A stretch of DNA of 64,000 nt. It comes from Streptomyces spinoverrucosus. GTDB taxonomy: Bacteria > Actinomycetota > Actinomycetes > Streptomycetales > Streptomycetaceae. Positions 26,592 to 35,663 of the stretch are shown in pieces. The stretch is from contig NZ_JADPZX010000001.1 of NCBI RefSeq assembly GCF_015712165.1, forward strand, positions 5,778,001 through 5,842,000, read 5' to 3'. Numbering within the stretch: the stretch's first letter is position 1; each line of letters starts with the position of its first letter. The notes under the pieces are model-generated. The model had not been told where the DNA came from. It worked only from the letters and a program-made list of their open reading frames with translations, and did no database searches. The translations under genes were made by a program, and so were the position numbers.

Positions 26592-28865
26592 GTGACCAAC
26601 ATTCCCGAGACCGGACGGACCCCACGCGTCCAGACCAGGCTCGTCGTCATCCAGATCCTCGTCCTCTCCCTCCTGGCCACCCTCGGCGGCCGCCTGTGGT
26701 ACCTCCAGATCCGCGAGGGCCACGCGTACGCCAAGGAGGCCTCCGGCAACCACGTCCAGCAGGTCGTCCAGCCCGCCGTGCGCGGCTCGATCCTGGACGC
26801 GCGCGGAGTGGCGCTCGCCGACAACGAGACACGGCTGGTGGTGTCCGCCTCCCGGACCGACCTGCTGAAGATGAAGGACGACGGCAAGGGCGTCCTCACC
26901 AAACTCGCGGGCGTGCTGAACATGACGCCCAAGGAGGTCATGGAGAAGGTCCGGCTGTGCGACGCCGAAACGCCGCAGCCGTGCTGGAACGGCTCGCCGT
27001 ACCAGCCGATCCCCATCACCGACGAGGCCACCCCGCGCCAGGCCCTGCAGATCCGCGAGCGCGCCGAGGACTTCCCCGGCATCACCGCCGAGCCGCAGGC
27101 CGTCCGCCGCTACCCGAGCCCCGGCGCGGCCAACACCGCCCAGGTGCTCGGCTACCTCTCCCCGGTCACCGACCAGGAGATCCAGCAGGCCCAGAACACC
27201 AACTCGCCGTACCTGCGCTCCGACATGGTCGGCCGCAGCGGCCTGGAGCGCACGTACGACAAGGAGCTGCGCGGCAAGGCCGGCGTCACCCGCTACGAGG
27301 TGGACAACCTCGGCCGGGTCATCGGCCAGGCCGAGTCGGACGCCGCCGAGCCCGGCTCCAACCTCGTCACCAGCATCGACGCGCGCGTACAGCGGGTCGC
27401 CGAGTTCGAGCTGAACGAGGCGATGAAGGTCGCCCGCCAGCAGTGGGACCGCAACACCAACGAGCGCTACAAGGCCGACTCCGGCGCGGTGGTGGTGATG
27501 GAGGCCAAGACGGGCCGCATCGTCGCCATGGCGTCCAACCCGACGTACGACCCCAACGCCTGGGTCGGCGGCATCTCCGCCAAGGACTACGCCCAGCTGA
27601 CCGGCAAGAAGTCCAACTACCCGCTGCTCAACCGGGCCATACAGGGTCAGGCTGCCCCCGGCTCGATCTTCAAGGTGGTCTCCACCGCGGCCGCCGTCCG
27701 GGCGGGCTACGACTTCGACGGCCGGTACAACTGCTCCAGCGCCTACTCGGTCGGTGGCCAGGTCTTCAAGAACTTCGAGTCGCAGAACCACGGCCCGATC
27801 AGCCTCGGCCGCGCCCTGGAGGTCTCCTGCGACACCGTCTACTACGCCCTCGCGCACAGCGAGTGGAAGAAGGACGGCGGCATCAACCCCAAGGGCAAGC
27901 CGAAGGACCACTTCTTCAAGGCCGCCCACGCGTTCGGCCTCGGCAAGGAGACCGGCATCGACCTGCCCAACGAGGTCACCGGCCGGGTCCCCGACCGCGA
28001 GTGGAAGCAGGAGTACTGGGAGGCCAACAAGGACGCCTGGTGCAAGACCGGCAAGAAGGACGGGGACTACGTCCAGCGGATCTCCTACGAGAACTGCCTC
28101 GAAGGCAACAAGATGCGCGCCGGTGACGAGATCAACTACTCCATCGGCCAGGGCGACACGCTGGTGACGCCGATTCAGATGGCCACCATCTACGGGGCCA
28201 TCGCCAACGGCGGCACGCTCTACGACCCGACCGTCGGCAAGGCGATCATCAGCGCCGACGGCAAGCAGGTCAGCGAGATCAAGCCCCAGTCGCACGGCAG
28301 GCTGCCGGTCACGCGGCAGACGCTGGCCCAGATGGACGAGGCGCTGGAGGGCGTCGCCACCCGGGGTACGGCGGCGTGGCGGTTCGGCGGCTGGCCGCAG
28401 GACAAGATCCCGATGCACGCCAAGACCGGTACGGCGGAGGTCTACGGCAAGCAGACCACCTCGTGGTTCGCGACGTACACCGACGACTACGCGATCGTGA
28501 TGACGATCTCCCAGGGTGGTACGGGATCCGGCGCCTCGGGTCCGGCCGTGCGCAACATCTACGACGCGCTGTACGGCGTCTCCGACGACGGCACCATCAA
28601 CAAGAAGAACGCCCTGCTGCCCACCCCGCAGAAGAGCCTGCCGAAGATCCAGGCCGACGGCTCGATCATCGCGCCGAAGATCCCCAAGGACCCGGCGAAG
28701 GAACAGCAGGCCAGCCAGAAGGCCCCGGAGGACGAGGGCGGGACGGTGCAGACGGCGGCGACTGTGCAGGCGTCGCCGGAAGCCAACCGGGACACACGCC
28801 GGCGGCAGCGCCGCCGGGGCCGCGGTGGCCGCCGAGGCACGCTCAGCCGAAGGATGCTCACATGA
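26592..28865 (+). CDS. mrdA: Class B penicillin-binding protein 2 (monofunctional transpeptidase)
   Basis: 757 residues. A short cytoplasmic N-terminus and one membrane anchor (about 18-38) precede the PBP dimerisation domain (about 55-270) and the transpeptidase domain. The active motifs are Ser358 in SIFK, SCD (412-414) and KTG (611-613). The SxD rather than SxN form is usual for elongation-type PBP2. The tail is basic (RRRQRRRGRGGRRG). It cross-links peptidoglycan with the RodA polymerase. GTG 26592 follows GGGGGAGGCAGC. Its TGA overlaps the rodA ATG (ATGA), so the two are translationally coupled. Confidence 0.95.
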   Translation: MTNIPETGRTPRVQTRLVVIQILVLSLLATLGGRLWYLQIREGHAYAKEASGNHVQQVVQPAVRGSILDARGVALADNETRLVVSASRTDLLKMKDDGKGVLTKLAGVLNMTPKEVMEKVRLCDAETPQPCWNGSPYQPIPITDEATPRQALQIRERAEDFPGITAEPQAVRRYPSPGAANTAQVLGYLSPVTDQEIQQAQNTNSPYLRSDMVGRSGLERTYDKELRGKAGVTRYEVDNLGRVIGQAESDAAEPGSNLVTSIDARVQRVAEFELNEAMKVARQQWDRNTNERYKADSGAVVVMEAKTGRIVAMASNPTYDPNAWVGGISAKDYAQLTGKKSNYPLLNRAIQGQAAPGSIFKVVSTAAAVRAGYDFDGRYNCSSAYSVGGQVFKNFESQNHGPISLGRALEVSCDTVYYALAHSEWKKDGGINPKGKPKDHFFKAAHAFGLGKETGIDLPNEVTGRVPDREWKQEYWEANKDAWCKTGKKDGDYVQRISYENCLEGNKMRAGDEINYSIGQGDTLVTPIQMATIYGAIANGGTLYDPTVGKAIISADGKQVSEIKPQSHGRLPVTRQTLAQMDEALEGVATRGTAAWRFGGWPQDKIPMHAKTGTAEVYGKQTTSWFATYTDDYAIVMTISQGGTGSGASGPAVRNIYDALYGVSDDGTINKKNALLPTPQKSLPKIQADGSIIAPKIPKDPAKEQQASQKAPEDEGGTVQTAATVQASPEANRDTRRRQRRRGRGGRRGTLSRRMLT

Positions 28866-30061
28866 CGGGCGCGAACAGCTTCCAGGTCTCCGGATACGGG
28901 CCCGAACGCGCGGGCTGGACCCGGCTGTTCGCCCGTGACTCGCTGGCCCGGCGGCTCGACTGGCCGATACTGCTGTCGGCCCTGGCGCTGTCCCTGATCG
29001 GCGCGGTGCTGGTGTACTCGGCGACCCGCAACCGCACCGACATCAACCAGGGCGACCCGTACTACTTCCTGGTGCGGCACCTGCTGAACACCGGCATCGG
29101 CTTCGCGCTGATGATCGGCACGGTCTGGCTCGGCCACCGCACCCTGCGCGGCGCGGTGCCGATCCTGTACGGGGCGTCGGTCTTCCTGGTGCTGCTGGTG
29201 CTGACCCCGCTCGGCACCACGGTCAACGGCGCCCACTCGTGGATCGCGGTCGGCGGCGGATTCTCGCTGCAGCCCTCGGAGTTCGTGAAGGTCACGATCA
29301 TCCTCGGCATGGCGATGCTGCTGGCGGCCCGGGTGGACGCGGGCGACAAGCCGTACCCGGACCATCGCACGGTCGTGCAGGCGCTCGGCCTGGCCACGGT
29401 GCCGATGCTGATCGTGATGCTGATGCCCGACCTCGGGTCGGTCATGGTGATGGTGGTGATCGTGCTGGGCGTGCTGCTGGCGTCCGGCGCGTCGAACCGG
29501 TGGGTGTTCGGACTGCTGGGCGCGGGCGCCATGGGAGCGGTGGCCGTCTGGCAGCTGCACATCCTCGACGATTACCAGATCAATCGCTTCGCCGCGTTCG
29601 CCAACCCGGACCTCGACCCGGCGGGCGTCGGCTACAACACCAACCAGGCCCGCATCGCCATCGGTTCGGGCGGGCTCACGGGATCGGGCCTGTTCCAGGG
29701 CTCGCAGACCACCGGGCAGTTCGTGCCGGAGCAGCAGACGGACTTCGTGTTCACCGTCGCGGGCGAGGAACTCGGCTTCATCGGCGGCGGGCTGATAATC
29801 CTCCTGCTGGGCGTGGTGCTGTGGCGGGCCTGCCGGATCGCGCTGGAGACGACCGAGCTGTACGGCACGATCGTCGCGGCCGGGATCGTGGCCTGGTTCG
29901 CCTTCCAGTCCTTCGAGAACATCGGGATGACCCTGGGGATCATGCCGGTCACCGGTCTGCCGCTGCCGTTCGTGTCCTACGGCGGATCGTCGATGTTCGC
30001 GGTCTGGGTGGCGGTCGGCCTGTTGCAGTCGATCCGGGTGCAGAGACCCATGTCGGCGTGA
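28862..30061 (+). CDS. rodA: SEDS peptidoglycan polymerase RodA (Sfr)
   Basis: 399 residues with about ten membrane helices. SEDS motifs include YSATRN at the first helix, GVVLWRACRIA in the later helices, the GFIGGGLIILLLG segment and PFVSYGGSS near the C-terminus. It polymerises lipid II glycan chains together with the preceding class B PBP. The ATG overlaps the PBP2 stop codon. It is the last gene of the mre cluster, equivalent to sfr of S. coelicolor. The next gene has its own predicted -10 element. Confidence 0.95.
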   Translation: MTGANSFQVSGYGPERAGWTRLFARDSLARRLDWPILLSALALSLIGAVLVYSATRNRTDINQGDPYYFLVRHLLNTGIGFALMIGTVWLGHRTLRGAVPILYGASVFLVLLVLTPLGTTVNGAHSWIAVGGGFSLQPSEFVKVTIILGMAMLLAARVDAGDKPYPDHRTVVQALGLATVPMLIVMLMPDLGSVMVMVVIVLGVLLASGASNRWVFGLLGAGAMGAVAVWQLHILDDYQINRFAAFANPDLDPAGVGYNTNQARIAIGSGGLTGSGLFQGSQTTGQFVPEQQTDFVFTVAGEELGFIGGGLIILLLGVVLWRACRIALETTELYGTIVAAGIVAWFAFQSFENIGMTLGIMPVTGLPLPFVSYGGSSMFAVWVAVGLLQSIRVQRPMSA

Positions 30062-30115
30062 GGTTTCTCCCGAATTAACCTTCTGGTCGCCCTGCCGTTG
30101 TACCCCGACTCCCAC

Positions 30116-30130
30116 TAGATTCGGTTCATG
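30116..30130 (+). promoter_or_regulatory. -10 element giving a predicted leaderless CYTH-CHAD mRNA
   Basis: TAGATT (30116-30121), six bases (CGGTTC), then ATG 30128. There is no Shine-Dalgarno sequence. Confidence 0.5.
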
Positions 30131-31630
30131 GCGGATACGAAGCGTGAGATCGAGCGCAAGTACGAGTCCGACGACAGTGGGCTGCCCGACCTGACCGGCG
30201 TCGCCGGAGTGGCGGCCGTCCTCGACCAGGGCGTCGCCGAGCTGGACGCCACCTACTACGACACCGCCGACGAGCGCCTGGCGGCCTCCTCGATCACCCT
30301 GCGCCGCCGCACCGGCGGCACGGACGCCGGATGGCATCTGAAGTTCCCGGTCGCGAGCGGGGTGCGGGACGAGATCAGCGCCCCGCTGTCCGACACGGTG
30401 CCGTCCACGCTCGGCGCGCTCGTCCGCTCCCGAGTGCGCGACGACAAGCTGGCACCCGTGGTGCGGCTGCGCTCGACGCGCGACATCCGCCATCTGGTGG
30501 ACGTCGACGGGCGGCTGCTCGCCGAGGTCAGTGTGGACGCCGTGCGGGCCGAGCGGCTCACCGGGGCCGGTGGGAAAGCCGAGTGGACCGAGATCGAGGT
30601 GGAGCTCGCCGACGGCGGCGATCCGGCGTTCCTCGACAAGGTCGAGAAGCGACTGCGCAAGGCCGGCGTGCGGCCCGCCGAGTCCGCCTCGAAGCTGGCC
30701 CGGGCCCTGGCCGAGACCAGCGGCAAGGGACAGCCCCGGAAGGAGGACCGGGCCGCGCCGGTCACCGCCGGTGACCATGTGCTGGCGTATCTGCGGGCCC
30801 AGCGGGACGTGATCGTCGAGCTGGATCCGGCCGTGCGCCGGGACGTGGAGGACTCGGTGCACCGCATGCGGGTCGCCACCCGTCGGACGCGCAGCACCTT
30901 CAAGTCGTACCGCAAGATCCTCGACCGGGCCGTCACCGACCCGATCGGCGACGAGCTGAAGTGGCTGGCGGGCGAGCTGGGCGCGGGCCGCGACCAGGAG
31001 GTGCTGGCCGAGCGGATCGGCGGCATCGTCGAGGAACTGCCGCCCGGCCTGGTCGTCGGGCCCGTCCGCAACCGGCTGCGCACCTGGGCGAAGGCGCGGG
31101 GCGGGGACTCACGCCGGCAGATCATCGACGTACTGAACGGACAGCGCTATCTCGCGCTGCTGACCTCGCTGGACGCCCTGCTCGCCGACCCGCCGCTGCG
31201 TCCGGCGGCGGCCGGGAAGCCGTCGAAGGTCCTCGCCAAGGCCGTGGACAAGGCGTACGACGTGCTGGCCGGGCTGGTCGAGCAGGCCCTCGCCACCCCA
31301 CCCGGACACGACCGTGACGTGGCGACGCACGAGGCCCGCAAGAAGGCCAAGCGGGCGCGCTACGCGGCGGAGGCGGCGGCCCCCGCGCTCGGGAAGCCGG
31401 CGTCGAAGCTGGTGTCGTCGCTGAAGGACCTGCAGGGCCTGCTCGGTGAGCACCAGGACAGCGTGATGAGCCGGGAGGCGCTGAAGGAACTGGCCGAGCA
31501 GGCGCACGCCGCCGGGGAGAACGCGTTCACCTACGGCCTGGTGTACGGGCGGGAGGAGCAGCGGGCGGCCGCGGTGGAGGCGGAGCTGCCGGGAGTGTGG
31601 AAGGGGATGAAGGGCACGGCCGGGATCTGA
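30128..31630 (+). CDS. CYTH-CHAD domain protein, polyphosphate-related
   Basis: 500 residues. The N-terminal CYTH domain (about 4-200) has the ExExK motif as E7-I-E9-R-K11, the metal/triphosphate-binding signature of triphosphate tunnel enzymes. The C-terminal CHAD domain (about 215-495) is helical with conserved basic pairs (HRMRVATRRTRSTFKSYRKIL and HEARKKAKRARYAAEA) that bind polyphosphate. A role in polyphosphate or thiamine-triphosphate-like hydrolysis is inferred from these families; the substrate is not determined. It stands between rodA and the radical SAM gene with its own promoter, so probably has no functional tie to wall synthesis. Confidence 0.9.
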   Translation: MADTKREIERKYESDDSGLPDLTGVAGVAAVLDQGVAELDATYYDTADERLAASSITLRRRTGGTDAGWHLKFPVASGVRDEISAPLSDTVPSTLGALVRSRVRDDKLAPVVRLRSTRDIRHLVDVDGRLLAEVSVDAVRAERLTGAGGKAEWTEIEVELADGGDPAFLDKVEKRLRKAGVRPAESASKLARALAETSGKGQPRKEDRAAPVTAGDHVLAYLRAQRDVIVELDPAVRRDVEDSVHRMRVATRRTRSTFKSYRKILDRAVTDPIGDELKWLAGELGAGRDQEVLAERIGGIVEELPPGLVVGPVRNRLRTWAKARGGDSRRQIIDVLNGQRYLALLTSLDALLADPPLRPAAAGKPSKVLAKAVDKAYDVLAGLVEQALATPPGHDRDVATHEARKKAKRARYAAEAAAPALGKPASKLVSSLKDLQGLLGEHQDSVMSREALKELAEQAHAAGENAFTYGLVYGREEQRAAAVEAELPGVWKGMKGTAGI

Positions 31631-31699
31631 GCGTGCGGACGGGGGCTCCGGCCGCGTTAGGCTTGATGGTCACCCCTGTCAGCTCACGAAAGTCCCGCG

Positions 31700-33655
31700 A
31701 TGTCTGTCGAGTCGGTTTTCCCGCAGCTCGAAGCCCTGCTCCCGCATGTGCAGAAGCCGATCCAGTACGTCGGTGGAGAGCTCAACTCCACCGTCAAGGA
31801 CTGGGACGCCTGTGATGTCCGCTGGGCGCTCATGTACCCGGACGCGTACGAGGTGGGGCTGCCCAACCAGGGCGTCATGATCCTCTACGAGGTCCTCAAC
31901 GAGCGTGAGGGCGTCCTCGCCGAGCGGACCTACAGCGTGTGGCCGGACCTGGAGGCGCTGATGCGGGAGCACGGCGTCCCGCAGTTCACCGTGGACAGCC
32001 ACCGCCCGGTGAAGGCGTTCGACGTGCTCGGCGTCAGCTTCTCCACGGAGCTGGGCTACACGAACCTGCTGACGGCGCTGGACCTGTCCGGAATCCCGCT
32101 GGAGGCCAAGGACCGCACGGTCGACGACCCCATCGTCATGGCCGGCGGCCACGCGGCCTTCAACCCCGAGCCGATCGCCGACTTCATCGACTGCGCGGTG
32201 ATCGGCGACGGCGAGCAGGCCGTCCTGGAGGTCACCGACATCATCCGCGCCTGGAAGGCGGAGGGCCGCCCGGGCGGCCGCGAGGAACTGCTGTTCCGGC
32301 TGGCCAGGACCGGCGGGGTGTACGTCCCCGGCTTCTACGACGTGGAGTACCTGCCGGACGGCCGCATCGGCCGTGTCGTACCGAACAAGTCGGGCGTCCC
32401 GTGGCGCGTGTCCAAGCACACCGTCATGGACCTCGACGAGTGGCCGTACCCCAAGCAGCCGCTGGTGCCGCTGGCGGAGACGGTCCACGAGCGGATGTCC
32501 GTCGAGATCTTCCGCGGCTGCACGCGCGGCTGCCGTTTCTGCCAGGCCGGCATGATCACGCGCCCCGTGCGCGAGCGCTCCATCACCGGCATCGGCGACA
32601 TGGTCGACAAGGGCCTGAAGGCGACCGGCTTCGAGGAGGTCGGCCTGCTGTCCCTCTCCTCGGCCGACCACTCCGAGATCGGCGACATCGCCAAGGGCCT
32701 GGCCGACCGCTACACGGACGACAAGATCGGCCTCTCGCTGCCCTCGACCCGTGTGGACGCCTTCAACATCGACCTGGCCAACGAGCTGACCAGGAACGGC
32801 CGCCGCTCCGGCCTGACCTTCGCCCCCGAAGGCGGCAGCGAGCGCATCCGCAAGGTCATCAACAAGATGGTCTCGGAAGAGGACCTGATCCGGACGGTCG
32901 CGACCGCGTACGGCAACGGCTGGCGCCAGGTGAAGCTGTACTTCATGTGCGGCCTGCCGACCGAGACCGACGACGACGTCCTCCAGATCGCCGACATGGC
33001 GACCCACGTCATCCAGAAGGGCCGCGAGGTCTCCGGCTCCAACGACATCCGCTGCACGGTCTCGATCGGCGGCTTCGTCCCGAAGCCCCACACCCCGTTC
33101 CAGTGGGCCCCGCAGCTGTCCGCCGAGGAGACGGACGCCCGCCTGGCCAAACTCCGGGACAAGATCCGCGGCGACAAGAAGTACGGCCGCTCCATCGGCT
33201 TCCGCTACCACGACGGCAAGCCCGGCATCGTCGAGGGTCTGCTCTCCCGCGGTGACCGCCGGATCGGCGCGGTCATCCGCGCGGTGTACGAGGACGGCGG
33301 CCGCTTCGACGGCTGGCGCGAGCACTTCTCGTACGACCGCTGGATGGACTGCGCGGACAAGGCGCTGGCCCAGTTCGGCGTGGACGTCGACTGGTACACC
33401 ACCCGCGAGCGCACGTACGAGGAGGTCCTGCCCTGGGACCACCTCGACTCCGGCCTCGACAAGGACTGGCTGTGGGAGGACTGGCAGGACTCCCTCGACG
33501 AGACCGAGGTCGAGGACTGCCGGTGGACGCCGTGCTTCGACTGCGGGGTGTGTCCGCAGATGGACACGCAGATCCAAATCGGCCCGACCGGGAAGAAGCT
33601 GCTGCCGCTGACGGTCAAGAATGCCGCGCCAGCGCCGAGCGGGCTCGGGCACTGA
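31700..33655 (+). CDS. B12-binding-type radical SAM protein (TIGR03960 type)
   Basis: 651 residues. An N-terminal B12-binding-like region (about 90-230, HRPVKAFDVLGVSFSTELGYTN) precedes the radical SAM core, whose cluster cysteines are C274, C278 and C281 (FRGCTRGCRFCQAG, a CX3CX2C pattern). A C-terminal Cys-rich segment (CRWTPCFDCGVCPQM) is also typical. In most actinobacteria this gene is followed directly by a DUF2344/TIGR03936-type partner; here the partner lies 6.7 kb away, after an inserted gas vesicle operon. The reaction is unknown. Its position ahead of rne has prompted RNA- or redox-related suggestions, which remain inference. A TAGGCT -10-like element sits at 31658-31663. Confidence 0.92.
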   Translation: MSVESVFPQLEALLPHVQKPIQYVGGELNSTVKDWDACDVRWALMYPDAYEVGLPNQGVMILYEVLNEREGVLAERTYSVWPDLEALMREHGVPQFTVDSHRPVKAFDVLGVSFSTELGYTNLLTALDLSGIPLEAKDRTVDDPIVMAGGHAAFNPEPIADFIDCAVIGDGEQAVLEVTDIIRAWKAEGRPGGREELLFRLARTGGVYVPGFYDVEYLPDGRIGRVVPNKSGVPWRVSKHTVMDLDEWPYPKQPLVPLAETVHERMSVEIFRGCTRGCRFCQAGMITRPVRERSITGIGDMVDKGLKATGFEEVGLLSLSSADHSEIGDIAKGLADRYTDDKIGLSLPSTRVDAFNIDLANELTRNGRRSGLTFAPEGGSERIRKVINKMVSEEDLIRTVATAYGNGWRQVKLYFMCGLPTETDDDVLQIADMATHVIQKGREVSGSNDIRCTVSIGGFVPKPHTPFQWAPQLSAEETDARLAKLRDKIRGDKKYGRSIGFRYHDGKPGIVEGLLSRGDRRIGAVIRAVYEDGGRFDGWREHFSYDRWMDCADKALAQFGVDVDWYTTRERTYEEVLPWDHLDSGLDKDWLWEDWQDSLDETEVEDCRWTPCFDCGVCPQMDTQIQIGPTGKKLLPLTVKNAAPAPSGLGH

Positions 33656-33692
33656 GGTGAATGACGCACTCGTTCGGGTGATGGCCGCACTG

Positions 33693-34106
33693 TCAGGGCG
33701 GTGGCAGTAGGGGGCCGAGGGGGCCCAGGTCGAGGTTGAGGTCTTCCATGGTGAGGTCGTAGCGGCGGCAGAGTTCCGTCATGCGGTCGTGGAGGATCAT
33801 CAGCGTCAGGCCCAGCCGCTCCTCCTGCTCCTCGGTGAGGTTGCCCTGGTCGACGCGGTGCAGGGCCTGGCGTTCCATGAGCTGGCGGAGCAGTTCGACG
33901 ATCGTGAGCACGAGTTTGACCAGGTCGCGCTCCACCGTCTCCGGGTCGGTACGGAGGCGGCGGGCGACCGAGGAGCGGTCGTCCCCGGCGCCCAGCGGTG
34001 GCGGCACCTCGTCCGGCCGGGCGGGCAGGAGGGCGAACGCGCGTGCGGCGGCGTCGGCCACCTCCTCCAGGCGGTCGGCGCTCGGGCGGTCAGCGGGGTT
34101 CGTCAA
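33693..34106 (-). CDS. gvpK: Gas vesicle protein GvpK
   Basis: 137 residues. The helical body (DPETVERDLVKLVLTIVELLRQLMERQALHRVD) and the LTMEDLNLDLGPLGPLL tail are diagnostic of GvpK, an accessory protein needed for vesicle assembly. The start is a TTG read from 34106, the first possible start after an in-frame stop, with GGGGAG seven bases upstream. It overlaps the gvpS end by 17 bases. It is the last gene of the operon and converges with the radical SAM gene across 37 bases, in which I see no clear terminator. Confidence 0.9.
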   Translation of the reverse strand: MTNPADRPSADRLEEVADAAARAFALLPARPDEVPPPLGAGDDRSSVARRLRTDPETVERDLVKLVLTIVELLRQLMERQALHRVDQGNLTEEQEERLGLTLMILHDRMTELCRRYDLTMEDLNLDLGPLGPLLPPP

Positions 34107-34296
34107 GGGTCACTCCCCACTGCTGCTCGTGAACGGCGACGATCACCGCGCGCAGCGAGATCCGGACCAGGTCGATGTCCGCGATCGACAGGACGACGTC
34201 GCCGGTGAGCACCGCGCCGCCGCTCAGCAGCCGGTCGAGCAGGTCGATCAGGGCCACCTGGCGCTGGGCGATGGGTGGGTCCTCGTACGCGGTCAC
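34090..34296 (-). CDS. gvpS: Gas vesicle protein GvpS (GvpA/J/S family)
   Basis: 68 residues. AQRQVALIDLLDRLLSGGAVLTGDVVLSIADIDLVRISLRAVIVAV is the short GvpA-like fold in the GvpS variant (KGD..ISIA.VDLV pattern), as in Bacillus megaterium GvpS. It is probably a minor shell or nucleation component. The GTG start overlaps the gvpL stop (GTGA), and a GGAGGG ribosome binding site lies 12 bases upstream. The order L-S-K matches other known clusters. Confidence 0.85.
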   Translation of the reverse strand: MTAYEDPPIAQRQVALIDLLDRLLSGGAVLTGDVVLSIADIDLVRISLRAVIVAVHEQQWGVTLDEPR

Positions 34297-35132
34297 CGCT
34301 GTCGTGCTCCCTCCGGGGCCGCCTGGGTCTGAGGCATCTGGGCGAAGGAGTACGGCACCCAGGGGCCGGTGACCTCCACCCGTACGCCCGGGAGTCCCTC
34401 GGCGGCTCGCAGGGCCCGCGCGCGGAACTCCTCGGCGTGGCGGCGCGGGACGAGATAGGCGTCGTTGGCGATGTTCTCGCCGGTCGCCCCGGTCGCCCCG
34501 GTCGCCCCGGTCCCAGCGGCCAGTCGGCCCTGCTGGGGGCGGTGCCGGGCGCGGGCCACGGCGAGGGCCCCGGCCTGCTCCTCGACACGCCGGACGGCCT
34601 CGGCGGCGGACGACCAGGCGTCCTCGCGCGCGTGCCGCTGTCGTCGGCGTTGCCGCAGGTAGGCGCGGCCGGGGTCGGGTTCGTCCGCGGTGCTGTCCGG
34701 CGGCGGCTCGGCGGCCGGCGAGGACGCGTCGGCGTAGACCTTCACACCCCACTCGACATGGTCGGCGAGGCGGTCCAGCAGCGTGGTGAGGGTCTTCTCC
34801 CGCTCGCCGAGCATGTCGCGGACCCGGGCGTCGTCGAGGTACACCGTCGCCAGTCGCAGCGGAAGCACCGTGGTGTGCGCGCCCAGCGTCTCCACGACCT
34901 GGTGGTGGGCGCGGGCCACCGTCTCCAGCCAGTCCAGGTCCTCCAGGTGGGCTCTGAGCGCCGCCTCGGAGAAGTCCGACCGGGGGACCGGGCTGACAGC
35001 CGCCGCCATGTCGCCGTGGTGGACCAGCGTGACGGGTGCGTCCGCGACCCCGCGGAGGCGGGTGAGGGCGTCCCGCTCCAGGGAAGCGACGGTGCGCACG
35101 ACGCCGTACACGTAGCTGAGCTGGTCGTCCAT
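34293..35132 (-). CDS. gvpL: Gas vesicle protein GvpL (GvpF/L family)
   Basis: 279 residues. YVYGVVRTV at the N-terminus, HHQVVETLGAHTTVLPLRLATVYLDD in the middle and VEVTGPWVPYSFA at the end are GvpF/L family hallmarks. A linker about 205-225 contains GATGATGATG, encoded by short CGGTCGCCC repeats. F/L proteins bind GvpA monomers during assembly. Six bases separate it from gvpJ; its stop overlaps gvpS. Confidence 0.9.
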   Translation of the reverse strand: MDDQLSYVYGVVRTVASLERDALTRLRGVADAPVTLVHHGDMAAAVSPVPRSDFSEAALRAHLEDLDWLETVARAHHQVVETLGAHTTVLPLRLATVYLDDARVRDMLGEREKTLTTLLDRLADHVEWGVKVYADASSPAAEPPPDSTADEPDPGRAYLRQRRRQRHAREDAWSSAAEAVRRVEEQAGALAVARARHRPQQGRLAAGTGATGATGATGENIANDAYLVPRRHAEEFRARALRAAEGLPGVRVEVTGPWVPYSFAQMPQTQAAPEGARQR

Positions 35133-35138
35133 GGCGCC

Positions 35139-35621
35139 TCAACTCCGGCTGTCGTCGTCCTCGTCGGGCCTGCGTTTCCTGCGCCGGGGCTCCGCGCCGG
35201 GCTCACGCTCACGCTCCCCTTCGCGTTCACGGTCGGGGTCGCGATCGCGTGAACGGCGGCGGCCGGTCGGAGCGCCCTCCGGCAGCTCCGCCATCTGCCG
35301 GCGCAGCTGCCTGACCTCGTCACGCAGCCGGGCGTTCTGCTCCTCCAGGTCGCGGGTGCCGTCGGCGCGGGACGACAGAGAGGGATCGCGCTCCCACCAG
35401 TCGATGCCGATCTCCTTGGCCTTGTCCACCGAGGCGACCAGCAGGCGGAGCCGGATGGTGAGCAGCTCGATGTCGAGCAGGTCGATCTTGATGTCGCCGA
35501 CGATGACGATGCCCTTGTCGAGCACGCGCTCGAGTATGTCGGCGAGGTTCGCACTGGATCCCTGGCCGTACGGCTGAAGCGTCCGAGCCGGGGAGGGGCC
35601 GGCGGATAGGGGCTCGGTCAC
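35139..35621 (-). CDS. gvpJ: Gas vesicle GvpJ-type shell protein with coiled-coil and charged tail
   Basis: 160 residues. The GvpA-like core is residues 24-78 (ANLADILERVLDKGIVIVGDIKIDLL... KAKEIGIDWWERDP). It is followed by a heptad region (about 90-113, EEQNARLRDEVRQLRRQM) and an Arg/Glu/Asp-rich tail (118-160). The tail roughly doubles the length of the family core. J-type proteins are thought to cap or nucleate vesicles. The start is GTG at 35621. It lies between gvpZ (42-base gap) and gvpL (6-base gap). Confidence 0.85.
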   Translation of the reverse strand: MTEPLSAGPSPARTLQPYGQGSSANLADILERVLDKGIVIVGDIKIDLLDIELLTIRLRLLVASVDKAKEIGIDWWERDPSLSSRADGTRDLEEQNARLRDEVRQLRRQMAELPEGAPTGRRRSRDRDPDREREGEREREPGAEPRRRKRRPDEDDDSRS

Positions 35622-35663
35622 GGCGTCCTCGACCTCGTTCCTGGGAGCGGCTCGTGCCGTCGG